Shown one piece after another: positions 44,777 through 54,166 of a stretch of DNA of 64,000 bases. The position numbers and the translations under genes were made by a program. Under the pieces are notes generated by a model. That model was not told the origin of the DNA and made no database searches. It saw nothing but the letters and a program-made list of their open reading frames with translations. The stretch spans positions 124,001 to 188,000 of the forward strand of contig NZ_JACIJD010000009.1 in the NCBI RefSeq assembly GCF_014199205.1. The letters run 5' to 3'. Origin of the DNA: Muricoccus pecuniae (GTDB lineage: Bacteria; Pseudomonadota; Alphaproteobacteria; Acetobacterales; Acetobacteraceae). Each line of letters starts with the position of its first letter. Within the stretch, counting starts at the first letter, position 1.

Positions 44777-44906
44777 CGCGCGGCCGCGCGGCTCGCGCCG
44801 GTCTGATGGGGGGCGCCCTCCCCAGCCCCGGCCGCCTCCTCTAGGCTCCGCCCCCTTATCCCGGGCCGCCCGCCGCGGACCGGACCGCAGCCCGGAAGGA
44901 TCAGCA

Positions 44907-45782
44907 ATGGCCGACGCGCCCGCCTACACGCCGCCGAAGGTCTGGACCCCGAACAAGGAGAGCGGCGGACGCTTCGCCAGCATCAACCGCCCGGTCTCCG
45001 GCCCCACGCATGAGAAGGAGCTGCCGGTCGGGCGGCACCCGCTCCAGCTCTACTCCCTCGCCACGCCCAACGGGCAGAAGGTGACGATCCTGCTGGAGGA
45101 GCTGCTCGCCCTCGGCCATGCGGGGGCGGAGTACGACGCCTGGCTCATCCGCATCGGCGAGGGGGACCAGTTCGGCAGCGGCTTCGTCGCGGCGAACCCG
45201 AACTCGAAGATCCCCGCGCTGGTGGACCGCAGCGGGGCGGAGCCCGTGCGCGTCTTCGAATCCGGCGCGATCCTCACCTATCTCGCGGAGAAGTTCGGCG
45301 CCTTCCTGCCCGCCGGCGGCGCGGCGCGGGCCGAGTGCCTGTCCTGGCTGTTCTGGCAGATGGGCAGCGCGCCCTATCTCGGCGGCGGCTTCGGCCATTT
45401 CTACGCCTACGCGCCGACGAAGATCGAGTACGCGATCGACCGCTTCGCCATGGAGACGAAGCGCCTGCTCGACGTGCTCGACAAGCGCCTGGGGGAGAGC
45501 GAGTACGTGGCGGGGCCGGACTACACGATCGCGGACATGGCGATCTGGCCCTGGTACGGCGGGCTGGCCAAGGGCTGGCTCTACGACGCCGCCGAGTTCC
45601 TCTCGGTGCAGGATTACAGGAACGTGCAGCGCTGGGCCGATGCGGTATACGCGCGGCCCGCGGTGAAGCGCGGGCGCATGGTCAACCGCGTCTCCGGCGA
45701 CCCCGCGAGCCAGCTCCACGAGCGGCATGAGGCAGGCGACTTCGAGACGAGGACGCAGGACAAGCTCGCCCCGCCAGGGTGA
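44907..45782 (+). CDS. yghU: YghU-type glutathione S-transferase
   Basis: 291 residues. The N-terminal extension VWTPNKESGGRFASINRP is specific to the YghU/Nu-class. The thioredoxin-fold domain includes YSLATPNGQKVTILLEE and ESGAILTYLAEKFG, and the helical domain contains YTIADMAIWPWYG. Nu-class enzymes reduce organic hydroperoxides with glutathione. Start ATG at 44907 follows GGAAGGA. Confidence 0.93.
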   Translation: MADAPAYTPPKVWTPNKESGGRFASINRPVSGPTHEKELPVGRHPLQLYSLATPNGQKVTILLEELLALGHAGAEYDAWLIRIGEGDQFGSGFVAANPNSKIPALVDRSGAEPVRVFESGAILTYLAEKFGAFLPAGGAARAECLSWLFWQMGSAPYLGGGFGHFYAYAPTKIEYAIDRFAMETKRLLDVLDKRLGESEYVAGPDYTIADMAIWPWYGGLAKGWLYDAAEFLSVQDYRNVQRWADAVYARPAVKRGRMVNRVSGDPASQLHERHEAGDFETRTQDKLAPPG

Positions 45783-45839
45783 GCACCCCGGGGTGAAGTC
45801 CCCGGGTGAGCACCCGGGGTGAAGTTCCCGGGGTGAGCC
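45778..45839. repeat. 26-bp tandem repeat at the end of yghU
   Basis: Two units of 26 bp (starting 45778 and 45804) based on GGGTGAGCACCCGGGGTGAA, then a partial third. The first unit overlaps the yghU stop codon. It lies in the tail-to-tail junction with the Crp/Fnr gene. Confidence 0.75.
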
Positions 45840-45867
45840 CGCCCGGGCGCGGCCCGGGCGCGCCCTT

Positions 45868-46593
45868 CTACCCCCGCGGGGCCCCGAGCAGCTTCTCGAA
45901 CTGGTGGCGGACGGTGCCGTAGCACTCGCAGGCCGCCCCCTCGAGCCCCTCGCGGTCCATGATCCTCATCTGGCCCTGGCCGTAGCGGATGAGCCCGGCC
46001 TGCTGGAACAGCCGCGCCGCGAGGGTCACTCCGGGGCGGTGGACGCAGAGCATCATGGCCAGGAATTCCTGGGTCATCGGGAACTCGTCGCCCTCCGCCC
46101 GGTCATGCGCGATCAGCAGCCAGCGCGCGAGGCGCTGGTCCAGCGCGTGATTGCCGTTGCAGGCCGCCGTCTGAGCCACCTGCTGCTGGAAGGCCAGGGT
46201 GTAGCGGAGCAGGAGCGTCCTGAGGGCCGGGATCTCGTCCAGGGCACGCCGGAACGCGCCCGCCTCCAGCTTCAGCACCGTGCCGGGGCACTGGACCATG
46301 GCCTCCACGCTGCTGGTGTCGCTGCCGAGCAGGAGCGGCAGGCCGACCATGCCCTCGCTGCCGACCACCCCGACCTCCGCCGATCGTCCGTCAGCGAGGA
46401 GGGCCAGCATCGAGACCCAGCCGGTCTCGGGGAAGTAGACGGCCGTGATCGGCTCGTCCGGCGCCTGGAGGATCTGGCGCACCGGAAAGTCGAACGGCTC
46501 GAGCTGCGGCCGGAGGTGGGCAAGGTCCTCGGGCGGCAGGGCGGCGAGCAGGCGGTTGCGCGGCGCCGTGATGGCGGATTGCGGATAGGCCAA
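45868..46593 (-). CDS. Crp/Fnr-family regulator
   Basis: 241 residues from a TTG at 46591-46593 with GGGAG six bases upstream. The cyclic-nucleotide-binding-like beta-roll spans about 25-140 (AVYFPETGWVSMLALLADG, VGSEGMVGLPLLLG). The helix-turn-helix (about 170-225) contains MTQEFLAMMLCVHRPGVT. A C-terminal CECYG motif is typical of this group, whose signal is not known. It lacks the N-terminal Fe-S cysteines of Fnr. It is divergent from the HWE kinase gene. Confidence 0.85.
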   Translation of the reverse strand: MAYPQSAITAPRNRLLAALPPEDLAHLRPQLEPFDFPVRQILQAPDEPITAVYFPETGWVSMLALLADGRSAEVGVVGSEGMVGLPLLLGSDTSSVEAMVQCPGTVLKLEAGAFRRALDEIPALRTLLLRYTLAFQQQVAQTAACNGNHALDQRLARWLLIAHDRAEGDEFPMTQEFLAMMLCVHRPGVTLAARLFQQAGLIRYGQGQMRIMDREGLEGAACECYGTVRHQFEKLLGAPRG

Positions 46594-46832
46594 GGAAGGC
46601 TCCCGGACATGATGTCGGCGGGAGCACAAGGATCTCTCAGCCGCCCGCGCCGAAAACCGCGGCGGGCGATATGCATCATCTGGGGCCGCGCGAGCGCGCG
46701 TACAACACGACATCGTGCATGCCGGTGATGCGGGGAGGCGCGCGGCCGCCACCCGCCTGTACGGGACCCGACAGCATGGCCGGGCGGCCTCGGCCAGAAG
46801 GCCTGCTTTCACCGAGAGGTCAGGAAGCGGCC

Positions 46833-47978
46833 ATGTCATCCGAGGCCCGGTGCCGCCCTGGACAGGGTGGCGACAGCACCGACTTCCCGGACCGCCCCGG
46901 ACCCCCCATGGCGCGGCCGGACGGCGCGGCGGAGGGCTGCGGTCCGACCGGCGCGGAGCGGCGGATCGCGGAGCTGGAGGCGGAGAACGGGGCGCTGCGG
47001 GCCGAGGCCGAGCGGCTCCGGCGCGTGATGGACAGCGCCACGGACCACGCCATCATCCCCCTCAACCTCGAGGGCAGGATCACCGGCTGGAACGAGGGCG
47101 CCCGCGCCATCCTCGGCTACGGCGATGCCGAGATCCTGGGCCGCTCGGGCGAGGTGTTCTTCCCCGCCGAGGACCGGGACAGGGGCGTGTTCGTGCAGGA
47201 GCTGTGCCTCGCCCTGGAGAATGGCCGCGCGCCCAACGAGCGCTGGCACCTCCGGCGCGACGGCAGCCGCTTCTGGGCCAGCGGGGCGATGCTGCCGCTG
47301 CTGGACGAGGAGGGGCAGCCGGCGGGCTTCCTCAACATCATGCGGGACAACACCGAGGCCCGCGCCGAGGAGGAGCGCCGGGCGTTGCTGCTGGCCGAGA
47401 TGGGCCACCGGGTGAAGAACACCCTCGCCACGGCCCAGGCGGTCGCCCTCCAGACGCTGCACCGCGCCGGCGTGCCGCCCGGCGTCCAGGCGGCCTTCAC
47501 CGACCGGCTGATCTGCCTCGCGCGCTCCCACGACCTGCTGCTGCGCGGCGGGTGGGAAGGCGCGGCGCTGGCCGATGTCGTGGAGCGGGCGCTGTCGCCC
47601 TATGTCGATGGCGACCGGGCGCGGCTGGGCGGCCCGCCCGTGCGGCTGCCGGCGCATGCGGTGGAGATCCTCGGCCTCGCCTTCCACGAGCTGGCCACCA
47701 ACGCCGCCAAGTACGGCGCCCTCTCCGTGGCGGAGGGACGGGTGGAGGTCGAGTGGAGCCTGCGGCGGGGCAGGAGCGGCACCCGGCTCGTGGAGATCGG
47801 CTGGCGCGAGAGCGGCGGGCCGCCCGTGGCGCCGCCCGCGAGCCGGGGCTTCGGCTCGCGGCTGCTGGAGCGGGGGCTGACGCATGACTTCGGCGGCACG
47901 GTGAAGCTCGACTTTCGCCCCGAGGGCCTGGAATGCCGCATCTGCCTGCCGATCGCGCCGGGCAAGGACGGGGGCTGA
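46833..47978 (+). CDS. PAS domain HWE/HisKA_2 histidine kinase
   Basis: 381 residues. A short coiled coil (about 45-70) precedes a PAS domain (ATDHAIIPLNLEGRITGWNE). The phospho-acceptor box MGHRVKNTLATAQAVALQTL is intact, and the kinase N-box is FHELATNAAKYGALS. It is soluble. No adjacent response regulator was found. Unlike the PAS kinase at 27051, all catalytic elements are present. The ATG at 46833 follows AGGAAG. Confidence 0.9.
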   Translation: MSSEARCRPGQGGDSTDFPDRPGPPMARPDGAAEGCGPTGAERRIAELEAENGALRAEAERLRRVMDSATDHAIIPLNLEGRITGWNEGARAILGYGDAEILGRSGEVFFPAEDRDRGVFVQELCLALENGRAPNERWHLRRDGSRFWASGAMLPLLDEEGQPAGFLNIMRDNTEARAEEERRALLLAEMGHRVKNTLATAQAVALQTLHRAGVPPGVQAAFTDRLICLARSHDLLLRGGWEGAALADVVERALSPYVDGDRARLGGPPVRLPAHAVEILGLAFHELATNAAKYGALSVAEGRVEVEWSLRRGRSGTRLVEIGWRESGGPPVAPPASRGFGSRLLERGLTHDFGGTVKLDFRPEGLECRICLPIAPGKDGG

Positions 47979-48092
47979 GGCGGGGAGCGCGGGGCGGAGT
48001 GGGGGCTGGCCCGGCCATCGCCGGGCGGCTTCTCCCCGGACCGGTGCCGTCGGTTCGGGGCGGGGCCGCTGCCCGCCCCGCCGGCGGGCGCC

Positions 48093-49064
48093 TCAACCCC
48101 GGAGTTGCGGCAGGACGCGCTCCCCGCAGGCCGCGATGAAGGCGCGCTGGTCGCCGCCGACCTGATGCAGGTCGATGCTCTCGAAGCCGAGCGCGGCGAG
48201 GGCGGCAATCCGGTCCGCCACCTCCGCCGGGTCGGCCGAGACGAGCACGGCCCCGCGCATGTCCTCCGGCCTGACGAAGCGGGCGGCGGCCTCGAACTGC
48301 GCGGGGGTGCGCAGTTCCCAGTTCACGTCGCCGCCGAGAAGGTTGAAGCGCCAGCCCTCATGGGCCTGACGCAGCGCCTCCTCCTCCGTGCGCGCGAGGC
48401 ACAGGTCGGCCTTGAGGTAGATCGGCTTCCCCTCGCCGCCGCCGCGCCGGAAGGCCTCGACCGTGCGCGCGAGCGTCCCGGGATCGGTGCCGACGGTGAG
48501 CAAGCCGTCCGCCCAGCTTCCGAGCCATTCCGCCGTCCTCTCGCTCGTCGCGGCGCCGACGAGGCGGGTGGGCTGTTCCGGGCGCGACCAGATGCGGGCG
48601 TTCACCACGCTCACCCGGCCATGATGCGTGACCGTCTCCCCCGCCAGCAGGGCGCGCATGATCTCGGCCCCCTCGCGCAGCCGGGCGTTGCGCTCCTCCT
48701 TCTCGGGCCAGGGCCCGCCCGTCACGGCCTCGTTCATCGCCTGGCCGCTGCCGAGGGCGATCCAGGGCAGGCGGCCCGGGAACATCTGCCCAAGCGTGGC
48801 GACGGCCTGCGCCAGCACCGCCGGGCTGTAGCGCCAGCCGCCGGGCACGCTGATGGCGCCGAAGCGCAGCCGCGCCGCGCTCGCCATGGCGGCGCCGAGC
48901 CAGGCCCAGGCGAAGCCGGACTGCCCCTGGGAGGGGGACCAGGGCTGGAGGTGGTCGGAGGAGAAGGCGGCGTCGAAGCCGGCGGCCTCGGCCTCCCGGA
49001 CGAGGGAGAGGAGGTCGCGCGGGGAGAACTGCTCGTGCGAGACGTGGTAGCTGAAAAGGGTCAT
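48093..49064 (-). CDS. LLM-class flavin-dependent oxidoreductase (non-F420 TIGR03885 type)
   Basis: 323 residues. The luciferase-like TIM barrel begins LFSYHVSHEQFSPRDLLSLV and has the FSSDHLQPWSP region and LPWIALGSGQAMNEAVTG. It uses FMN or a similar flavin; the substrate is unknown. TIGR03885 is named from the N-terminal and GQSGFAWAWLGAA pattern and is a reasoned match, not a search result. Confidence 0.75.
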   Translation of the reverse strand: MTLFSYHVSHEQFSPRDLLSLVREAEAAGFDAAFSSDHLQPWSPSQGQSGFAWAWLGAAMASAARLRFGAISVPGGWRYSPAVLAQAVATLGQMFPGRLPWIALGSGQAMNEAVTGGPWPEKEERNARLREGAEIMRALLAGETVTHHGRVSVVNARIWSRPEQPTRLVGAATSERTAEWLGSWADGLLTVGTDPGTLARTVEAFRRGGGEGKPIYLKADLCLARTEEEALRQAHEGWRFNLLGGDVNWELRTPAQFEAAARFVRPEDMRGAVLVSADPAEVADRIAALAALGFESIDLHQVGGDQRAFIAACGERVLPQLRG

Positions 49065-49246
49065 GGGCTTCCCCTGCTGCGCCCCGGCCGGCGCTGCCGG
49101 GCCGCGAAGGGCTGAGCGTCTGTCACGCCGCGGCGTTGCCCGCACCAGCCTATGAGGGGGCCGCGCGCCGGGCGCGGCACGCGGCGCGCGGGGAAGGCGG
49201 CGATGCCCGCTTCCGCTCACCGCCCGCTCCCCCTATTCCCCCGCCC

Positions 49247-50500
49247 ATGTCCGACGCGACCGACGCCCAGCTCGCCGCCCAGTACGAGGCGCTTCCCTAT
49301 CCCGCCCGCGACCCGCGGGACGAGGCGAAGCGGCTGGTGGTGGGCAGCCCCTCGCACCTGCTGGAGGTGGACCACTGGGTCTTCGGGGCGAGGCGCCCGG
49401 CCTCGGAGCCGCTGCGCGCGCTGGTGGCCGGGGGCGGCACGGGGGACGGGGCGATCATGCTCGCCCAGCAGTTGGCGTGGGCCGGGCGGCCGGGCGAGGT
49501 GGTCTGGCTGGACCGCTCCGGCGCCGCGCGCCGCGTGGCCGAGGCGCGGGCGGCGGCGCGGGGACTGGGGAACATCCGCTTCGTCGAGGGCTCGATCCTC
49601 GACCTCCCGGAGATCGGGAAGTTCGACTACGTCGATTGCTGCGGCGTGCTGCACCACCTGCCGGACCCGCTGGCCGGGCTGCGGAGCCTCTCCTCCGTGC
49701 TGGCGCCGGGGGGCGGCATGGGGATCATGGTCTATGCCCCGCACGGGCGGACGGGCGTCTACATGCTGCAGGACGCGCTGCGGCTGATCGCCCCGGTGGA
49801 GGAGCCGCCGGCCGCGCGGGTGGACCTGGCCAAGCGCGTGATGCGCCACCTGCCCGAGACCGCCTGGCTGCGGAAGAACCCCTGGATCACCGACCACCTT
49901 CCCCTGCCGCAGGGGGGCGGCGATCCCGGCCTCTACGACCTCCTGCTGAACCCGCGCGACGTCTCCTTCACCGTGCCGCAGCTCGACGCGCTGGTGCGGG
50001 ATGCCGGGATGCGGATCACCCTTCTCGTCGAGCCCGTGCGCTACGACCCCGACCCCCTGCTGCCCGACCCCCGGCTGCGCGCGCGCACGGCCGCCATGGG
50101 CATGGTCGAGCGCGCCGCCCTGGCCGAGGCGCTGGCGGGGAACATGGGCATCCACATCGCCTATCTCTCCCGCGCGGAGGAGCCCGCCCCGCGCGCCGAC
50201 TGGGAGGACCCGGACGCCGTGCCCGTGCTGCGCGGGGGCGACGGCGCGACCTGGGCGAAGGGCATCCGGGGCGGCAGCCTGCCGATCACCTATGACGGGC
50301 TGAGGATCGCGGTGCCCGTGCCGCCGCTCGCCGCCGCCATCCTCACCCGCATCGACGGGGTGCGGACGCTCGCCGAGATCGCGCGGGCGGTGGAGGAGGG
50401 CGGGGCCGCCCCCGCCGCCGTGGCGCGGGACATGGCGGCGCTGCGCGCGGCGATGGAGCCGGTGAACCGCCTCCTCCTCTCCGCTCCCCGCGCCCGATGA
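49247..50500 (+). CDS. SAM-dependent methyltransferase with C-terminal helical domain
   Basis: 417 residues. An N-terminal QYEALPYPARDPRDEA motif precedes the methyltransferase core with VAGGGTGDGAIMLAQ (motif I), WLDRSG, and DYVDCCGVLHHLPDPLAGL (motif IV). The last 80 residues form a winged-helix-like segment (ILTRIDGVRTLAEIARAVEE). Homologues occur in several proteobacteria; the substrate is unknown. It overlaps the ydcF-like gene by ATGA. Confidence 0.78.
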   Translation: MSDATDAQLAAQYEALPYPARDPRDEAKRLVVGSPSHLLEVDHWVFGARRPASEPLRALVAGGGTGDGAIMLAQQLAWAGRPGEVVWLDRSGAARRVAEARAAARGLGNIRFVEGSILDLPEIGKFDYVDCCGVLHHLPDPLAGLRSLSSVLAPGGGMGIMVYAPHGRTGVYMLQDALRLIAPVEEPPAARVDLAKRVMRHLPETAWLRKNPWITDHLPLPQGGGDPGLYDLLLNPRDVSFTVPQLDALVRDAGMRITLLVEPVRYDPDPLLPDPRLRARTAAMGMVERAALAEALAGNMGIHIAYLSRAEEPAPRADWEDPDAVPVLRGGDGATWAKGIRGGSLPITYDGLRIAVPVPPLAAAILTRIDGVRTLAEIARAVEEGGAAPAAVARDMAALRAAMEPVNRLLLSAPRAR

Positions 50501-51027
50501 GCGGCGCCTCCCGCCCCCCGTCCCGCCCGGCCATCGTCATCTTCGGCGCCGCCGTGCGCCCGGACAGCCGCCCGAGCGAGACGATGCGCCGGCGCGTGAC
50601 GGCCGCGGTGGAGCTGGGGGAGATGCTGGGCGGGAACGCGCTCTTCGTGCCCACGGGCGGGGAGGGAAGGCACGGGCCGGCGGAATCGGCCGTGATGGCG
50701 AAGCTGCTGCGGGACTGGGGGATCGATCCCGACCGCATCCTGGAGGAGCCGACGGGCACCGACACCCTCTCCTCCGCCCGCGCCGTGGCCGCGCTGCTGC
50801 GGGGATGGGAGGGGCGGGTCCACCCGGTCTCCTCGGGCTACCACCTGCCGCGCTGCGGGCTGCTGCTGCGGCTCATGGGGCTGCGGCTCGGGCGCGGGCG
50901 CGCGGCCCATGCCGGGCCCGGCTTCGCCGAGTGGCGCTGGCGGCTGCGGGAGATGCCCGCGCTGCCCTATGACGCGGCGCTCGCCCTGTGGCACCGGGCG
51001 CGGGGGCGGCGGCGGCCCCAGGGGTGA
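50497..51027 (+). CDS. YdcF-family (DUF218) protein
   Basis: 176 residues. The DUF218 pattern is AIVIFGAAVRPDSRPSETMRRR, PTGGEGRHGPAESAVMAKLL and EEPTGTDTLSSARAVA. Members bind nucleotide or SAM-like ligands and include ElyC-type envelope factors; this one lacks an obvious transmembrane anchor. Coupled to the methyltransferase. Confidence 0.85.
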   Translation: MSGASRPPSRPAIVIFGAAVRPDSRPSETMRRRVTAAVELGEMLGGNALFVPTGGEGRHGPAESAVMAKLLRDWGIDPDRILEEPTGTDTLSSARAVAALLRGWEGRVHPVSSGYHLPRCGLLLRLMGLRLGRGRAAHAGPGFAEWRWRLREMPALPYDAALALWHRARGRRRPQG

Positions 51028-51263
51028 GGCGTTGCCTCCCCCTGACCCCCCTACACCGGGGAGCCAGCGGGCTCCCCGGACCCCGCGTCGGGGCTGCCGC
51101 GGATACGATGATCGAAGGGTAGACTCTGGGCAGCACGGGCTGCGGTGACAGTCGCCTGAGATCACGGACCTCAGGCGCGCTGCCAGCGTAACCGCCGAAC
51201 AGATGGTGGGGTCCGGGGAGCCTCCAGGCTCCCCGGTGGAGGGGCAGGGGGAGGCGTCGCCTC
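51026..51263. mobile_element. MITE-like element with long inverted terminal arms
   Basis: Arms 51026-51086 and 51206-51263 are imperfect reverse complements of about 60 bp; each also has an inner CCGGGGAGCC/GGCTCCCCGG stem and a GAGGC/GCCTC end. The 119-bp core carries no gene and has a CGCCTGAG/CTCAGGCG hairpin. It sits in the gap between the converging ydcF and FYDLN genes. A non-autonomous element or a folded RNA/DNA structure are both possible. Confidence 0.65.
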
Positions 51264-51304
51264 CCCCGGGGCAACCCGCGCCGCGCGTGGCGCGGGAGAG
51301 GGCC

Positions 51305-51625
51305 TCAGCTCTCCTCGTCTTCCCCGGTCTCGACGCCGATCTCCTCGCCGAGATCCTCGTCCTCGTCCAGGTCGTCCGTGTCCTCCGCCACGTCGGCGTC
51401 GGCGTCGTCCACCTCAACCTCATCCGTGTCGGCGCCCTCCACCGCGGCGGGGCGCTTGCGGACCTTCTCCTCCGGCAGCGGGGCGGCCGCGCGGCGGGCG
51501 CGGGGCTGCTCGGCGGGCTGCTCGGTGCCGCATTTCGGGCAGACGGCAGGGTTCTTGGTCAGGTCGTAGAAGCGGGCACCGCAGGCGACGCAGGTCCGCT
51601 TGAGGCCGAGTTCGGCAAGGGCCAT
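51305..51625 (-). CDS. FYDLN acid family protein (TIGR02300)
   Basis: 106 residues. The zinc-ribbon-like start [24 protein letters not shown] is split as CxxC and CxxC around FYDL; the last 45 residues are nearly all Asp/Glu. The family is alphaproteobacterial, found next to aroA and cmk, and its function is unknown. It is divergent from aroA here. Confidence 0.9.
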   Translation of the reverse strand: MALAELGLKRTCVACGARFYDLTKNPAVCPKCGTEQPAEQPRARRAAAPLPEEKVRKRPAAVEGADTDEVEVDDADADVAEDTDDLDEDEDLGEEIGVETGEDEES

Positions 51626-51752
51626 CAGGGAAGCCTCGAAGGGGTCCGGGCGGGCCGCGGACCGGGGGTGTGCGAAAGGGCGGCGCCGATTGCCATGGGG
51701 GGCGGGGCGTGTCAAACGCCGCGGCACCTCTTTCCTGACGCAAGGGCTGCCG

Positions 51753-53153
51753 ATGCCCCATCTCCCCGCGCCGACGGCGCCCCATCCGGGCGCGGCGCCC
51801 GCGCCGGCCCCCATGCGCTCCGCCGCGCCGGGCCGGGGCCTGAAGGGGCGGATCGGCGTTCCCGGCGACAAGTCCGTCTCCCACCGCGCGCTGATGTTCG
51901 GGGCGCTCGCGGTCGGCACCACCGAGATCACGGGGCTGCTGGAGGGGGAGGACGTGCTCCGCACCGCCGCCGCCATGCGGGCGCTCGGCGCCGAGGTGGA
52001 GCGGCTGGGGGAGGGCCACTGGCGCGTCGCGGGCCGCGGCGTGGGCGGGCTGGTCGAGCCGGCCGACGTGCTGGACATGGGCAATTCCGGCACCGCCGCG
52101 CGGCTGATCTGCGGCCTCCTGGCCGGGCACCCCCTCTTCGCCGTGCTGACGGGCGACGCCTCCCTCCGGCGCCGCCCGATGCGGCGGGTGACGGAGCCGC
52201 TGCTGGCGACCGGCGCGCGCTTCACCGGCCGCGCGGGCGGGCGCCTGCCGCTGGCGGTGGAGGGGGCGGCCGAGCCCATGCCGCTCGACTACGAGGTTCC
52301 CGTGCCCTCCGCCCAGGTGAAGTCGGCCCTGCTGCTGGCCGGGCTCTGCGCCCGCGGCACCACGCGGGTGACCGAGCGCGAGGCGACCCGCGACCACACG
52401 GAGAACATGCTGCGCCATTTCGGCGCGACCGTGCGCGTGGCGGCAGAGGGCAACCGCCGGGTGATCGAGCTGGAGGGGCAGCCGGAGCTGCGCGCCGCCC
52501 CCGTGGCCGTGCCCGCCGACCCGTCCTCGGCCGCCTTCCCGCTCGTGGCCGCCCTCCTCGTGCCGGGATCGGAGGTGACGGTGGCGGGCGTCGGGCTGAA
52601 CCCCCTCCGCACCGGGCTGTTCGACACGCTGCGCGAGATGGGGGGCGGCCTCTCCGTCACGAATGCGCGGGTGGAGGGCGGGGAGCCCGTGGGGGACCTC
52701 ACGGCCAGCTTCTCCGCCCTGCGAGGGGTGGACGTGCCGGCCTCACGCGCGCCCTCCATGATCGACGAGTATCCCGTGCTGGCGGTGGCCGCCGCCTTCG
52801 CGCGCGGGACCAGCCGCTTCCGGGGCCTGGCGGAGTTGCGGGTGAAGGAGAGCGACCGGCTGGCCGCGACCGTCGCCCTGCTCGCCGCGAACGGCGTGCG
52901 GGCGGAGGTGGAGGGCGACGACCTCATCATCGCGCGCGACGGCGCCCCCGCCCCCGGCGGCGGGACGGTGGAGACCCATATGGACCACCGCATCGCCATG
53001 TCGGCCCTGGTGATGGGGCTGGCCTCGACGCGGCCGGTGGCAGTTGACGACACCGGCTTCATCGACACCTCCTTCCCCGGCTTCACCGGCCTGATGAACG
53101 GGCTGGCCGGCGGGCCGGCCATCGCCGCGCCGCCGTCAGGGTTGAGGGAGTAG
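51753..53153 (+). CDS. aroA: 3-phosphoshikimate 1-carboxyvinyltransferase (EPSP synthase)
   Basis: 466 residues. [67 protein letters not shown] and [11 protein letters not shown] are all family signatures. The pattern is closest to class II (CP4-like). At the position of CP4 Ala100, this enzyme has Gly (MGNSGT). The N-terminal 20 residues are Pro/Ala-rich; translation could also begin at the ATG at 51813. It is 3 bp before cmk. Confidence 0.96.
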   Translation: MPHLPAPTAPHPGAAPAPAPMRSAAPGRGLKGRIGVPGDKSVSHRALMFGALAVGTTEITGLLEGEDVLRTAAAMRALGAEVERLGEGHWRVAGRGVGGLVEPADVLDMGNSGTAARLICGLLAGHPLFAVLTGDASLRRRPMRRVTEPLLATGARFTGRAGGRLPLAVEGAAEPMPLDYEVPVPSAQVKSALLLAGLCARGTTRVTEREATRDHTENMLRHFGATVRVAAEGNRRVIELEGQPELRAAPVAVPADPSSAAFPLVAALLVPGSEVTVAGVGLNPLRTGLFDTLREMGGGLSVTNARVEGGEPVGDLTASFSALRGVDVPASRAPSMIDEYPVLAVAAAFARGTSRFRGLAELRVKESDRLAATVALLAANGVRAEVEGDDLIIARDGAPAPGGGTVETHMDHRIAMSALVMGLASTRPVAVDDTGFIDTSFPGFTGLMNGLAGGPAIAAPPSGLRE

Positions 53154-53156
53154 GGC

Positions 53157-53831
53157 ATGAGCGAGAGCGCCCCCGGAGCCACCCCACCCGAGGGGCTGAC
53201 CGAGCCCGTCGTCATCGCGGTGGACGGGCCGGCGGCCGCGGGCAAGGGCACGCTGGCCCGGCGCCTCGCGGCCGAGCTGGGCCTGCCCTATCTCGACACC
53301 GGCCTGCTCTACCGCGCCGTCGCCCGCCGCGTGCTGCTGGAGGGCGGCCTGCCGACCGACCCCGCCGCCGCCGAGGCCGCCGCCCGCGCCCTCACCCCCG
53401 CCGACCTGGAGCGCACCGACCTCCGCGGCCCCGATGTGGACCAGGGCGCGAGCCAGGTGGCCGCCCAGCCCGCCGTGCGCGCGGCGCTGCTCGACTTCCA
53501 GCGCGGCTTCGCCGCCCGCCACGGCGGAGTGATGGACGGGCGCGACATCGGCACGGTGGTCTGCCCCGATGCCCGGGTGAAGCTCTTCGTCACCGCCTCG
53601 CCCGAGGCCCGCGCCCGCCGCCGCTGGCTGGAGCGGCAGGCGCGCGGCGAGGCGATCCCGCTGGAGGAGGTGGCGGCCGAGATGGCCGTGCGCGACGCCC
53701 GCGACGCCGCCCGCGACGTGGCCCCCATGCGCCCGGCCGAGGACGCGGCCCTGCTGGACACGACGGCGCTGGACGCGGAGGCGGCCTTCGGGGAGGCGAT
53801 GACGCTCGTGCAGGCGAAGCTGGGGGTCTAG
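53157..53831 (+). CDS. cmk: Cytidylate kinase
   Basis: 224 residues. The P-loop is [32 protein letters not shown] and [15 protein letters not shown] bind nucleotide and phosphate. It phosphorylates (d)CMP. Order aroA-cmk-rpsA is typical, but here small genes lie between cmk and rpsA. The TAG stop is inside repeat copy C. Confidence 0.96.
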   Translation: MSESAPGATPPEGLTEPVVIAVDGPAAAGKGTLARRLAAELGLPYLDTGLLYRAVARRVLLEGGLPTDPAAAEAAARALTPADLERTDLRGPDVDQGASQVAAQPAVRAALLDFQRGFAARHGGVMDGRDIGTVVCPDARVKLFVTASPEARARRRWLERQARGEAIPLEEVAAEMAVRDARDAARDVAPMRPAEDAALLDTTALDAEAAFGEAMTLVQAKLGV

Positions 53832-53934
53832 AGCGGTTTCCGTTCGCCGTGGCTCACGGCAACCGCTCTAGCATGTTGTCTGAAAAGCCGATTCACCCAT
53901 CCCGGTGATCCCACCGGAACGGGATCGGCTCTAG
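53828..53934. repeat. Two-hairpin intergenic repeat, copy C (variant second half)
   Basis: The first half CTAGAGCGGTTTCCGTTC to AACCGCTCTAG is nearly identical to copies A and B. The second half differs: AGCCGAT/ATCGGCT outer arms, CATCCCG/CGGGAT and CCGGTG/CACCGG inner arms. It includes the cmk stop and fills the convergent junction with the 70-residue ORF. Confidence 0.9.
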
Positions 53935-53950
53935 GGCCTGCCCGCCCCCT

Positions 53951-54163
53951 CTAGCCCGGCAGGTCCCCGGGGCTTTCCTCGGCCGGGTGGCCTTCCTCCC
54001 GCAGGTCCCTGCGGATGCGCCGGAGCTGGTCCGCCACGAGGCTCAGGGCGAGGTTGGCCCGCTCGGGATTCCCCTCGTGCAGGGCGTGGCGGCACTCGTC
54101 GAGCGGCCCGGAGAGCACGTCGAGGATGGCGTCCGCCGCCCGGCTCGCTGCGTCATGCGCCAT
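53951..54163 (-). CDS. Small helical protein, 70 residues
   Basis: The protein is charged and helical throughout (DAILDVLSGPLDECRHALHE, SLVADQLRRIRRDLREE). It has no signal or membrane segment. It starts 3 bp after the DUF1488-like gene, so they are likely one transcript. Function unknown. Confidence 0.6.
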   Translation of the reverse strand: MAHDAASRAADAILDVLSGPLDECRHALHEGNPERANLALSLVADQLRRIRRDLREEGHPAEESPGDLPG

Positions 54164-54166
54164 GGT

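Noticed and set aside
46671-46832. N-terminal extension of the HWE kinase from an earlier start
   Set aside because: The extension is Cys/Arg/Pro-rich and non-conserved, and it overlaps the divergent promoter region. The ATG at 46833 has a good ribosome-binding site.
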